Notes under the pieces: generated by a model | Told to the model about the DNA's origin: nothing | The model's input: only the letters and a program-made list of their open reading frames with translations | The model's database searches: none | Translations under genes and position numbers: made by a program | NCBI RefSeq assembly: GCF_005048155.1 | Contig: NZ_SUMB01000004.1 | Span: forward strand, 496,001 to 560,000 | From: Streptomyces piniterrae | GTDB taxonomy: Bacteria; Actinomycetota; Actinomycetes; Streptomycetales; Streptomycetaceae | Direction of reading: 5' to 3' | DNA length: 64,000 bases | Shown here: positions 26,733-34,476 of the stretch, in pieces | How positions within the stretch are numbered: position 1 is the first letter of the stretch | How the letters are laid out: each line of letters starts with the position of its first letter

Positions 26733-27403
26733 GGGCGATGACGGCAACGGCGGCGATGGCGGCAGCGACGACGATGACGGAGCTCGGCGCGGCGCTGCGG
26801 AGCGTGCCGCCGGAGTCGACACAGCAGGTGGTCGGCTATCCCTCACTGTTTCTGCTGGTCATGCTCGGGTCGCTGGTGCCGGTGGTGCCGACGGGCGCGG
26901 TGGTCAGCTCGGCCGCGGTGGTGGCGTTCCATCAGACGTCGCCGCTCCCGCTGCTGATCGTCTTCGCGGTCGCGTCGCTGGCCGCGTTCCTCGGCGATGT
27001 GGTGCTGTACGCGCTCGGCCGGCGCGGCAGCCACTCCCGGACCGGCGCACGCTGGCTGACCCGGCTGCGCGCCCGCGTCGCACCGGAGCGGCTGGCGCAG
27101 GCGCAACGGAAACTGCGCGAGCACGGAGTGCTGATCCTGGTGGTGTCGCGGCTGGTGCCGGCCGGCCGGATCCCGGTGATGCTCGCGTGTCTGCTGGCGG
27201 CGATGCCGCTGCGCCGGTTCGTACGCGGCGACCTGCCGGCGTGTCTTGCGTGGGCCGCGACATACGGGCTCATCGGGCTGCTGAGCGGCTCGCTGTTCCC
27301 CGAACCGTGGCAGGGCGTGGCCGCGGCGGTGGGACTGACACTGGTGATCGGCGGGGCGCCGGGGCTGCGGCGGCGGGTGCGGCGGAGGGGTGAGGAGGGG
27401 TGA
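26729..27403 (+). CDS. DedA/VTT-domain membrane protein
   Basis: 224 residues, ATG overlapping the MBL stop (ATGA). About five hydrophobic segments. The VTT-domain pattern is present: LGSLVPVVPTGAVVSSAAVVAF, AFLGDVVLYALGRRG and the basic loop VSRLVPAGRIPVMLACLLAAMPLRRFV. DedA proteins are undecaprenyl-phosphate or phospholipid transport proteins needed for membrane homeostasis. Coupling to an MBL hydrolase suggests they act on the same lipid or its head group. A strong terminator hairpin follows. Confidence 0.88.
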   Translation: MRAMTATAAMAAATTMTELGAALRSVPPESTQQVVGYPSLFLLVMLGSLVPVVPTGAVVSSAAVVAFHQTSPLPLLIVFAVASLAAFLGDVVLYALGRRGSHSRTGARWLTRLRARVAPERLAQAQRKLREHGVLILVVSRLVPAGRIPVMLACLLAAMPLRRFVRGDLPACLAWAATYGLIGLLSGSLFPEPWQGVAAAVGLTLVIGGAPGLRRRVRRRGEEG

Positions 27404-27411
27404 TGGTGAGA

Positions 27412-27434
27412 GCCGGGCCCGCTGGGGGCCCGGC
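27412..27434. terminator. bidirectional terminator hairpin
   Basis: GCCGGGCCC (27412-27420) and GGGCCCGGC (27426-27434), a perfect 9-bp stem with a 5-base loop, between the convergent DedA gene and the small secreted protein gene. Confidence 0.85.
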
Positions 27435-27448
27435 CGGTGCAGCTGGGG

Positions 27449-27628
27449 CTAGAAGTTGAGGTTGCCGTCGAGGTTGGCGTCGAAATGGCCCTTGTCGAGG
27501 TTGCCGTTGAGGTTGCCGTTGACGCTGATGTTGGCCAGAGCTTGGGCAGGTGCGGCCAGGACGATGCTCCCGACGGTCAGCAGAACGGAGGCGCCAAGTG
27601 CGGCAAGAACTCGATGAATGCGCTGCAT
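27449..27628 (-). CDS. short secreted protein with NGNL repeats
   Basis: 59 residues. The ATG at 27628 follows AAAGGG by about 7 bases and the frame ends in TAG at 27449. The first ~30 residues are a clean Sec signal peptide: MQRIHRV, a hydrophobic core LAALGASVLLTVGSIVLAA, and a cleavage site near PAQA. The mature part is only about 29 residues and repetitive: NISVNGNLNGNLDKGH then FDANLDGNLNF. Asn/Gly/Leu repeats suggest a beta-rich or self-assembling surface peptide. No cysteines. It resembles small secreted streptomycete proteins of unknown function. Monocistronic with a terminator beyond its end. Confidence 0.75.
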   Translation of the reverse strand: MQRIHRVLAALGASVLLTVGSIVLAAPAQALANISVNGNLNGNLDKGHFDANLDGNLNF

Positions 27629-27766
27629 GACAGGCCCTTTCGGTCCGTACGCGGCAACGGCGGGAAGCGCTCACCACCGCGTACTCTCTGGAACAGGGCG
27701 CCCTGATGAGGTGTAGCCGGATCCTGTAACGAGACTTTCCAGCCAATCGCATGGCCTAACGTCATG

Positions 27767-28984
27767 TCACCCGTTCGTGTCAGCCAGCACCCGCGACGCC
27801 CCCACCGCCAGATCCCACAGGTCCTCACGCGCCCGCCCGGTCGCCTCCCACGCGGCGCGCACCCGGCGCAGGGGCTCCAACGGCGGTTCGGCGGAGAGCA
27901 GGAACGTCGACCAGTGCATCGGGACCAGGGCGCGGGCGCCGAGGTCCTGGCAGGCCCGGACTGCCTCTTCCGGGTCGGTGTGCACCGGTCGCAGCATCCA
28001 GCGCGGGTCGTACGCGCCGATGGGCAGCAGCGCCAGGTCGATACCGGGATAGCGGCGGCCGATCTCCTCGAACCAGTGGCCGTAGCCGGTGTCCCCCGCG
28101 AAGTGGATCCGCCGCCCGTCGGGCGCGGTGAGCACCCAACCGCCCCACAGGGAACGGCAGGTGTCGGTCAGCGTGCGCTTGCTCCAGTGGTGGGCGGGAA
28201 CGAAGTCGAAGCGTACGGGGCCGCCGGGCGCGGGCAGTTCGACCGCCTCCCACCAGTCGAGGTCGGTGGCCCGGGTGAAGCCCCGGCGGCGGGCCCAGGG
28301 CGCCAGGCCGGCGGGGAGCAGCAGCGGGGTCTCGCGCGGCAGCCGCTTGAGGGTGGGGGCGTCCAGGTGGTCGTAGTGGTTGTGGCTGATGACGACGGCG
28401 TCGATGGCCGGCAGGTCCTCCCACCGGACGCCGACGGGGGTGACCCGCGCGGGTGTGCCGAGGATCTTGCGGGACCAGACCGGGTCGGTCAGTACGGTCA
28501 GACCACCGATCCGGATCACCCAACTGGCGTGCCCGGCCCAGGTCAGGGCGACGGTCGTGGCGTCGACGGCGGGCATCGGGCCGGGTTCGAAGGGGAGTTC
28601 CTGGATTTCGAGGAGCGCTTCGCGGGCCGGGCGCAGTTTGCCGTCCCGGGCGATCCGGGCCAGCGCGCGGACGCCGGGCAGCGGCGCGGTCAGCCGGTCG
28701 GTGAAGTCCCGGGGCCAGGTGCGGGTCTCGCCGAGGGGGCGGGGCTCGGCGAGGGGTGGTGGCGTGGCGTGCGGGACAAGAGGAGTGACGGCGGTGGCTT
28801 CGCGGGTGGTGTCGGGCGTGTCGGCCGTGCCGGAGGCGGTGTCGGGGGTGGTGTCGGGCGTGTCCGGGGCGGCGGGGGCGGCCAGCGCGGACGCCGCCGG
28901 CTCGGAGTCGGCGGGCGCGGGCTCGGGGACGGCGGGTTCGCTGCTGGAGGGCTCGGTGAGGGAGCGCTCGGTCTGTTCGGTCAT
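27767..28984 (-). CDS. metallo-beta-lactamase fold protein (NAPE-PLD-like)
   Basis: 405 residues. Residues 1-80 are a low-complexity acidic Ala/Pro/Thr/Glu-rich region (PDTPDTTPDT repeats). The catalytic domain starts near 85. The metal-binding motif is SHNHYDHLD (~residues 204-212), preceded by TWAGHASWVIRIGG and TDPVWS, and followed by FVPAHHWSKR, HFAGDTGYGHWFEE and PMHWSTF. This order matches the NAPE-phospholipase D/RomA branch, enzymes that cut phosphodiester bonds in lipids. No signal peptide, so probably cytoplasmic or membrane-associated. It lies near another MBL gene, DedA and a PAP2-lipid kinase fusion, a lipid-flavoured neighbourhood. Confidence 0.88.
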   Translation of the reverse strand: MTEQTERSLTEPSSSEPAVPEPAPADSEPAASALAAPAAPDTPDTTPDTASGTADTPDTTREATAVTPLVPHATPPPLAEPRPLGETRTWPRDFTDRLTAPLPGVRALARIARDGKLRPAREALLEIQELPFEPGPMPAVDATTVALTWAGHASWVIRIGGLTVLTDPVWSRKILGTPARVTPVGVRWEDLPAIDAVVISHNHYDHLDAPTLKRLPRETPLLLPAGLAPWARRRGFTRATDLDWWEAVELPAPGGPVRFDFVPAHHWSKRTLTDTCRSLWGGWVLTAPDGRRIHFAGDTGYGHWFEEIGRRYPGIDLALLPIGAYDPRWMLRPVHTDPEEAVRACQDLGARALVPMHWSTFLLSAEPPLEPLRRVRAAWEATGRAREDLWDLAVGASRVLADTNG

Positions 28985-29067
28985 CGAGGGGCTCCATTCA
29001 GTGGGCGGAACCAGGGGGCCGGGGCGGCGGGGCGGGGATTCCCATGCCCTCAGGGGGTTGGGGTGGG

Positions 29068-30297
29068 TCAGCCGTCGCCCTCGTCCGCCGGCGCCGTGAG
29101 TGCGGCCAGCGCACGCGACAGTGCGGTCAACGAATCGCGGATATGAGGGAGTTGAAGAGGATCCGGGGCATCCAGGACGCGCCCGCGCAGCTCCGCACCG
29201 GCGCCGAGGAGCCCCTCTGCTCCCAGCCGTACCCGCAGAGCGGCCGGCTCATCGCCGAAGTGGTGTCCGCCACGCGCCGCCCAGGGCGCCAACTCCCGTT
29301 CCAGGCCCCCGGATTCGGTGATCCCGCGGGCCGCGAGGGGCCGGCCGAGCGGCTCGAAGTCGGCGTACACATGACTGCCGGAGTGCGGCGGCCGGCAGAC
29401 CGCGCCGGCCTCGGTGAGGCTGCGCTGGAGCGCGGTGGCGAGGACACCGTAGACGCGGGCGGCGGTGGCCGTCCTGGCGCGTACGGAGCCGGGCTCGCCG
29501 AGCGCGTGGGTGACGGCGCAGGCGAGCGGCCCTGGCAGTGGGGCATGCAGGGCGGACAGCGCGTCCAGCGCCGCGGTCCGCAGGGCGGCGCCCTGATCGG
29601 TGTCGGGGAAGCGGGCGAGCGCGGCGGGCCAGGAGGCGGGGACGAGCGTGGCGCGCAGGTCGGTCAGCACCACGACCTCGTCGGGCAGCATCTCGGCGGG
29701 GCTGAGCACCACCGTGTCATGCGGATCGTGCAGCAGATCGCGACGGGACTCGTCACTGATCACCCACAGGCCCTCCTCGGCCGCCGCCTCGCACACCTCG
29801 TGCAGCTGCTCGGGCGCCGGGCAGGTCCCGGTCGTGTCGTCGGCGACGGACAGCACCAGTACGCGCGGCGTGTCGCCGTGCATCCGGGCCCGGCGGACGG
29901 TCTCCAGCAGCACGAACGGGTCGGGCATCCCGCCCGATTCGGCCGGTACGGGGGCGTGGTGCACCGGCCGGCCGAGCAGCCGGGCGGCGGATGCGTACCA
30001 CCCCGAGCAGGGGCGCGGCAGCACCACGGCACCGTCGGCCGCGGCGTACAGGGCGAGCAGCAGAGCCGACGCCCCCGGCGCGGCGAGCACCTGGTCCGGG
30101 GCGGTGACCAGGCCGCGGCGTTCCCAGTAGCCGCAGGCCGCGGTGCACAGCGTGGCGGAGCCGCCGACGGGTTCCGGTTCACCGCGGCCGGCGGCAGCGG
30201 AGAGGAGCGCGGCGAGGTCCGGGAGGACCGGCAGACCCACCGGGGCGTCCGGGTCCGGGTCCGGCTCCCGCCGCGGATCCGGGGCGGTCCGCTGCAT
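29068..30297 (-). CDS. aminotransferase-fold protein lacking the PLP lysine
   Basis: 409 residues from the ATG at 30297 after GGAGGTACGG; the frame is open further upstream to 30564. The overall layout follows class I/II (fold type I) aminotransferases: APGASALLLALYAAADGAVVLPRPCSGWYASAARLLGRP in the cofactor-binding half, then VLVLSVADDTTGTCPAPEQL and VISDESRRDLL (normally DExY). The region that should give the S-x-x-K cofactor lysine reads VVVLTDLRATLVPASW. The whole protein appears to contain no lysine at all. It therefore cannot form the internal aldimine and is probably a non-catalytic regulator or binding protein. Confidence 0.75.
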   Translation of the reverse strand: MQRTAPDPRREPDPDPDAPVGLPVLPDLAALLSAAAGRGEPEPVGGSATLCTAACGYWERRGLVTAPDQVLAAPGASALLLALYAAADGAVVLPRPCSGWYASAARLLGRPVHHAPVPAESGGMPDPFVLLETVRRARMHGDTPRVLVLSVADDTTGTCPAPEQLHEVCEAAAEEGLWVISDESRRDLLHDPHDTVVLSPAEMLPDEVVVLTDLRATLVPASWPAALARFPDTDQGAALRTAALDALSALHAPLPGPLACAVTHALGEPGSVRARTATAARVYGVLATALQRSLTEAGAVCRPPHSGSHVYADFEPLGRPLAARGITESGGLERELAPWAARGGHHFGDEPAALRVRLGAEGLLGAGAELRGRVLDAPDPLQLPHIRDSLTALSRALAALTAPADEGDG

Positions 30298-30572
30298 CCG
30301 TACCTCCACACTCCACGACTGCTGGTCGATCATGGGCCCATCACATGAGTGAGGGCCCCGACCACCTTTGCAGATCGCGGGGGTGGCGGCGCGGGACGAC
30401 ACGTCAGCGGAGGGAGGGCACCGGTCCCCCGGTGCGACACGCCGACGCACGGCCGGGGCCGCAAGGGGCCGGATGCGGCCGTATGGGGCATGCTCCCGCT
30501 CATCCGTACGAGCAGGCGCGCGCACAGCCCCCTTACGGCTTGTTTCGTCCCTCCTGGGGTACAAGGTGGCGC

Positions 30573-32102
30573 ATGCTCACGCTCCTCACCACCCTGGACC
30601 GGCGCCTCTTCATCCGGATCGCCTCCCGCGAATGGCCGGGCGCCCAGCGCGTACTGCCACGGCTGAGCCACAGCGCCAACCATGGGCTGCTGTGGTTCGG
30701 CATCGCGGCCGGGGCGGCGGCGTTGGGCGGCCGCCCCGCGCGCCGGGCCGCGCTGCGCGGTGTCGCCTCCCTGGCGGCCGCGTCGGCCACCGTGAACACC
30801 CTCGGCAAACGCTCCGTACGCCGCCGGCGCCCTTTGCTGGACGCGGTGCCGGTCATCCGCCAGCTCAGCCGGCAGCCCATCACCTCGTCCTTCCCGTCGG
30901 GCCACACGGCCTCCGCGGTGGCCTTCGCCACCGGAGTCGCCTTCGAGAACAAGTGGTGGGGCCTGGCGCTGGCGCCGGTCGCCGTGTCGGTGGCGTTCTC
31001 CCGCATCTATACGGGGGCGCACTACCCGGGCGATGTGCTGGCCGGGGCCGCACTGGGCGCCGGGGCCGCCTTCGCCGTACGCGGCCTGGCGCCGACCCGC
31101 GCCCAGCTGGCACCGCCGGCCCGACCGCGCGCGGAGGCGCCCGCGCTCCCCGGGGGACGCGGCCTGGTCGTCGTGGCGAACCACGGCTCGGGCCAGCGCA
31201 CCGGGCCGCGCCCCTACCGGACGCAGGAGGTGCACGGGGTACTGCCGGAGGCCGAAGTGGTGGTGTGCGGCCGGGCCGACACCCCGCCACTGGACGAAGC
31301 ACTGGAGGACGCCGCGGAGCGGGCGAAGCAACTCAACGGGGCGCTCGGCGTGTTGGGCGGCGACGGCACGGTCAACGCCGCGGCGGCCGTCGCCGTACGG
31401 CATGGGCTGCCGCTGGCGGTGCTGCCCGGCGGCACCCACAACCACTTCGCGTACGACCTGGGGATCGAGACCCATGCCGAGGCCGCGCGCGCCGTGGAGA
31501 GCGGCGAGGCGGTCGCGGTGGACCTGGCGCGCTTCCGGGCCGGCCCGCACCAGGAGGGGCGGTACTTCCTCAACACCTTCTCGATCGGCCCGTATCCGGA
31601 GCTGGTGCGCATCCGGGAGGAGTGGGCGGGCCGGATCGGCGCCTGGCCGGCCGGGGTGCTCGCCGCGTGGGAGGTGCTGCGCACCGCCGAGCCGCTGACC
31701 GTATGGATCAACGGCAAGCGGCAGGTCGTATGGCTGGTGTTCGCCGGCAACTGCCAGTACCGCGGGCTGGGGTTGGCGCCGGTGCGCCGGCACGACCTGG
31801 CGGACGGTGTGCTCGATGTACGAGTGGTGCACGGCGGCCGTCTGGCCCGCACCCGGCTGCTCGCGGCTGCCCTGACGGGCACTCCCCACACCTCGCCGGT
31901 CCTCCACGAGGCGCGGGTGCACAGCCTGCGCATCAGCCTGGGACCCGACACGCGGACGGACCTGCTGACCGACCTACGGGCCGACGAGCCGCCGCGCCGC
32001 ACGGACGCCGCGTTCGACGGCGAAGTCCTCGCGCTCTCGGGCGAGTTGACGCTGGAGAAGGAGAACGAGGCGCTGACGGTCTATCGCCTGCTTCCGGAAT
32101 AG
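30573..32102 (+). CDS. PAP2 phosphatase - diacylglycerol kinase fusion
   Basis: 509 residues. Residues 1-170 form a membrane PAP2 (type 2 phosphatidic acid phosphatase) domain with all three motifs: K-x6-RP (K79...R86-P87), PSGH (108-111) and SR-x5-H-x3-D (143-154). Residues ~195-509 form a diacylglycerol/sphingosine-kinase-like catalytic domain with GGDGTVN (262-268), LPGGTHNHFA (284-293) and NTFSIGPY. The two halves catalyse opposite reactions, removing and adding a phosphate on lipids such as diacylglycerol or polyprenol. Such fusions exist in actinobacteria. Divergent from the lysine-free aminotransferase-like gene. Confidence 0.92.
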   Translation: MLTLLTTLDRRLFIRIASREWPGAQRVLPRLSHSANHGLLWFGIAAGAAALGGRPARRAALRGVASLAAASATVNTLGKRSVRRRRPLLDAVPVIRQLSRQPITSSFPSGHTASAVAFATGVAFENKWWGLALAPVAVSVAFSRIYTGAHYPGDVLAGAALGAGAAFAVRGLAPTRAQLAPPARPRAEAPALPGGRGLVVVANHGSGQRTGPRPYRTQEVHGVLPEAEVVVCGRADTPPLDEALEDAAERAKQLNGALGVLGGDGTVNAAAAVAVRHGLPLAVLPGGTHNHFAYDLGIETHAEAARAVESGEAVAVDLARFRAGPHQEGRYFLNTFSIGPYPELVRIREEWAGRIGAWPAGVLAAWEVLRTAEPLTVWINGKRQVVWLVFAGNCQYRGLGLAPVRRHDLADGVLDVRVVHGGRLARTRLLAAALTGTPHTSPVLHEARVHSLRISLGPDTRTDLLTDLRADEPPRRTDAAFDGEVLALSGELTLEKENEALTVYRLLPE

Positions 32103-32134
32103 ACCATCGACGGGCGCGGCCCCGCATCCCGAAT

Positions 32135-32163
32135 TACGAGACACGTCTCTCAACATACGAGAC
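32135..32163. promoter_or_regulatory. TACGAGAC direct repeats upstream of the methyltransferase
   Basis: TACGAGAC occurs at 32135-32142 and 32156-32163, 21 bp apart (two helical turns). The first copy is also the left arm of an inverted repeat GAGAC-AC-GTCTC (32138-32149). A probable regulator site; no adjacent regulator gene is present. Confidence 0.5.
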
Positions 32164-32235
32164 CTCGGCGTACGCTGTGACCAGCGATCCGCACCGCACA
32201 CAGTGCCCGCATCCGGCCGAGCGAGGGAGCGAACC

Positions 32236-33051
32236 ATGCCGCAGGAGTCCGCCGTCTACACCCACGGTCACCACGAGTCCGTACTGCGCTCCCACACCTG
32301 GCGCACCGCCGCCAACTCGGCCGGGTACCTGCTGGGTTCACTGCAACCGCACATGCGCATACTGGACATCGGCTGCGGCCCCGGCACCATCACCGCCGAC
32401 CTGGCCGCACTGGTACCGGACGGCGAGGTCATCGGCCTGGAGCACGCACCGGCCGTACTGGAGCAGGCGCGCACCACCGCCGCCGACCGTGGGATCGAGA
32501 ACGTCCGCTTCGCGGTCGGCGATGTCCACGCACTGGACTACCCGGATGACACCTTCTGCGTGGTGCACGCCCATCAGGTGCTGCAGCATGTGGGCGATCC
32601 CGTGCAGGCCCTGCGCGAGATGCGCCGCGTCACCAAGCCCGGCGGGATCGTCGCCGTCCGCGATTCGGACTACTCGGCCATGACCTGGTATCCGGAGTCC
32701 GCCGGCATGACCGACTGGCAGGACCTGTATCTGCGGGTGGCCCGCTCCAACGGCGGCGAGCCGGACGCCGGACGCCGACTGCACGCCTGGGCACGCCGGG
32801 CCGGCTTCGACCGGACCGCCGTCACCGCCACCGCGAGCACCTGGTGCTACCACACCCCGCAGGAGCGCACCTGGTGGAGCGAGCTGTGGGCGGACCGCAC
32901 GGTCGCCTCGTCGTACGCCCGGATCGCGGTGGACGGCGGACACGCCACGCCGGAGGACCTGACCCGCATCGCGCAGGCATGGCGGCAGTGGGGCGCCCAC
33001 GAGGACGGCTGGTTCGCCGTCCTGCATGGCGAGATCCTGTGCCGGGCGTGA
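32236..33051 (+). CDS. class I SAM-dependent methyltransferase
   Basis: 271 residues; the ATG at 32236 follows GAGGGAGC. Motif I is ILDIGCGPGTITADLAALV (~residues 43-61), motif II VIGLEHAPAVLEQA, then RFAVGDVHALDYPDDTFCVVHAHQVLQHV and post-motif RVTKPGGIVAVRD. This is the UbiE/COQ5-like pattern. It methylates an unknown small molecule with SAM. The C-terminal part (YHTPQERTWWSELWADR) is the lid region. The TACGAGAC repeats upstream suggest dedicated regulation. A strong terminator follows the stop. Confidence 0.92.
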   Translation: MPQESAVYTHGHHESVLRSHTWRTAANSAGYLLGSLQPHMRILDIGCGPGTITADLAALVPDGEVIGLEHAPAVLEQARTTAADRGIENVRFAVGDVHALDYPDDTFCVVHAHQVLQHVGDPVQALREMRRVTKPGGIVAVRDSDYSAMTWYPESAGMTDWQDLYLRVARSNGGEPDAGRRLHAWARRAGFDRTAVTATASTWCYHTPQERTWWSELWADRTVASSYARIAVDGGHATPEDLTRIAQAWRQWGAHEDGWFAVLHGEILCRA

Positions 33052-33064
33052 ACGGCGACACGCC

Positions 33065-33094
33065 GGGTGAGGCGCGGTAGGCCGCGCCTCACCC
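33065..33094 (+). terminator. strong hairpin terminator
   Basis: GGGTGAGGCGCG (33065-33076) and CGCGCCTCACCC (33083-33094) form a perfect 12-bp stem with a 6-base loop, starting 13 bases after the methyltransferase stop. It is also suitable for the convergent RTX-like gene. Confidence 0.88.
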
Positions 33095-33176
33095 CAGGCA
33101 CCGCCACGGGCAGCGGGCAGCGGGCGACAGGCAGCGGACAGCGCCCCACCATCCAAGATCTCCGGCAGCGCCGAGC

Positions 33177-34022
33177 TCAGTCCTGGTGCAGCTCGTTGCG
33201 GCCGGGGCCGCCGGAGAGCTTGTCGGTGCCCGCGCCGCCCCACAGGACGTCGTCACCGCTGTTGCCCCACAGTGTGTCGCCACCCGCCTCGCCGTGAAGC
33301 CTGTCGTTGCCCTTGCCGCCGTAAAGGACGTCGGCGCCGCCGCTGCCGTGCAGGACGTCGTTGCCGTCGTCGCCGTGCAGGTTGTTCTCCTCGCCGGTAC
33401 CGGTCAGGGAGTCGTTCCCGGCTCCGCCTGAGCAGTCCTGCCCGCAGTGGGTGAGGGTGTCGTTCCCCGGGCCGCCGAAAGAGCCGAAGCCGAACGGACC
33501 ACCGCCGCCGTCGAGGCGGTCGTCGCCCTCGTCGCCGTGGAGCACGGCGGACGCGGACCCCTTGAGCACGTCGTTGCCCTTGCCGCCGTAGACGCCGGCC
33601 CATGCGTCGCTGTCCGGTTCGAGCGTCGCGGTGTCGTCCTTGTCGCCGAGGTCGATGTCGTAGCTGTCCGAGTCATCAGAGTTCTGCGGGATCTCGACCG
33701 CACAGCGCACGACGGTGCGGTCGCCCCGCGTGGGGTACGTGCACTCGTCCGCGCTCGCCGCACTCGCGTCGACGGCGATGTCGTACCGATCGCGGAAGGT
33801 GAGGACGTAGTACGACGCGAACTCACCGCGGTGCTCGACCTCTTCGTCGACCGTCAGCTTGTTCTGCTGGCCGGGGGCGGCCTTGTACCAGAGCTCACCG
33901 TCCTCGTGGACGACGGTGGCCGTGGCCCTCGGGGCCGCCTGGGCGGCCGGCGCCGCGAGGGCGGTTGAGCCGAGGGCGAGGGCGAAGGTGGCGGTGGCAA
34001 CGACGGTGCTGTGGGTGCGCAT
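33177..34022 (-). CDS. secreted RTX-like calcium-binding repeat protein
   Basis: 281 residues with a Sec signal peptide ([23 protein letters not shown], cleavage near AQA at ~28). Residues ~30-135 form a beta-rich N-terminal domain. From ~145 to the end come hemolysin-type nonapeptide repeats, GGxGxDxLx variants: [81 protein letters not shown]. These fold into a parallel beta-roll that binds Ca2+ between turns. The protein is exported by Sec, unlike type I-secreted RTX toxins. Three cysteines in the middle could form one disulfide (C-G-Q-D-C). Role unknown: surface or calcium-dependent binding. Confidence 0.88.
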   Translation of the reverse strand: MRTHSTVVATATFALALGSTALAAPAAQAAPRATATVVHEDGELWYKAAPGQQNKLTVDEEVEHRGEFASYYVLTFRDRYDIAVDASAASADECTYPTRGDRTVVRCAVEIPQNSDDSDSYDIDLGDKDDTATLEPDSDAWAGVYGGKGNDVLKGSASAVLHGDEGDDRLDGGGGPFGFGSFGGPGNDTLTHCGQDCSGGAGNDSLTGTGEENNLHGDDGNDVLHGSGGADVLYGGKGNDRLHGEAGGDTLWGNSGDDVLWGGAGTDKLSGGPGRNELHQD

Positions 34023-34476
34023 TCGGAAGTGGCCCTTCGGGATGTCGGTGCGCCGGGGTGCTTGCGGTCACCGAGTGAGACCGGGCATCCGAGAACGGCG
34101 TTGTTCCACGGGTCATGAACAACTGCGGACCAGGCAGTGGCAGGGGCGTAAACAGCTTCCACGTATTACTGGCGGGTTAACGCGGCGCATTGTGCGGCTG
34201 GCGTGATCGCCCCGCGGTGCGACTGAGTTACGTCTGTTACAAACGTTACGGGCGAACGCAATAGTAACTTTCTAGGTTATTTGCCGCGGCCATCCCACCC
34301 CCACCTCCATTCAGAACGCCAACTCCGTTATTTCGACGCACACATCGACAGTCTGACGTTTCCCGGAGCGGTCTGGGAATCACGGCTGGCGAGGTGCGTC
34401 AAATCCGGTGTGCCGCATTCCCCCCACGAATCGGCGCGGCCCTCAAGCGGCCGATGCCCGAATGATAGGAGACCGT
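34023..34476. other. divergent intergenic region
   Basis: 454 bp between two divergent secreted-protein genes. The right two thirds (34210-34400) are notably AT-richer than the surroundings and include GTTACAAACGTTAC near 34224, which contains the inverted GTTAC/GTAAC-like elements found in many promoters, and AGTAACTTTCTAGGTTATT near 34265. Probably both promoters lie here. No gene supported. Confidence 0.5.

Noticed and set aside
30368..32683. 771-codon plus-strand frame overlapping PAP2-kinase and methyltransferase genes
   Set aside because: Arg/Gly-rich translation, no motif; the real genes in other frames carry complete signatures.
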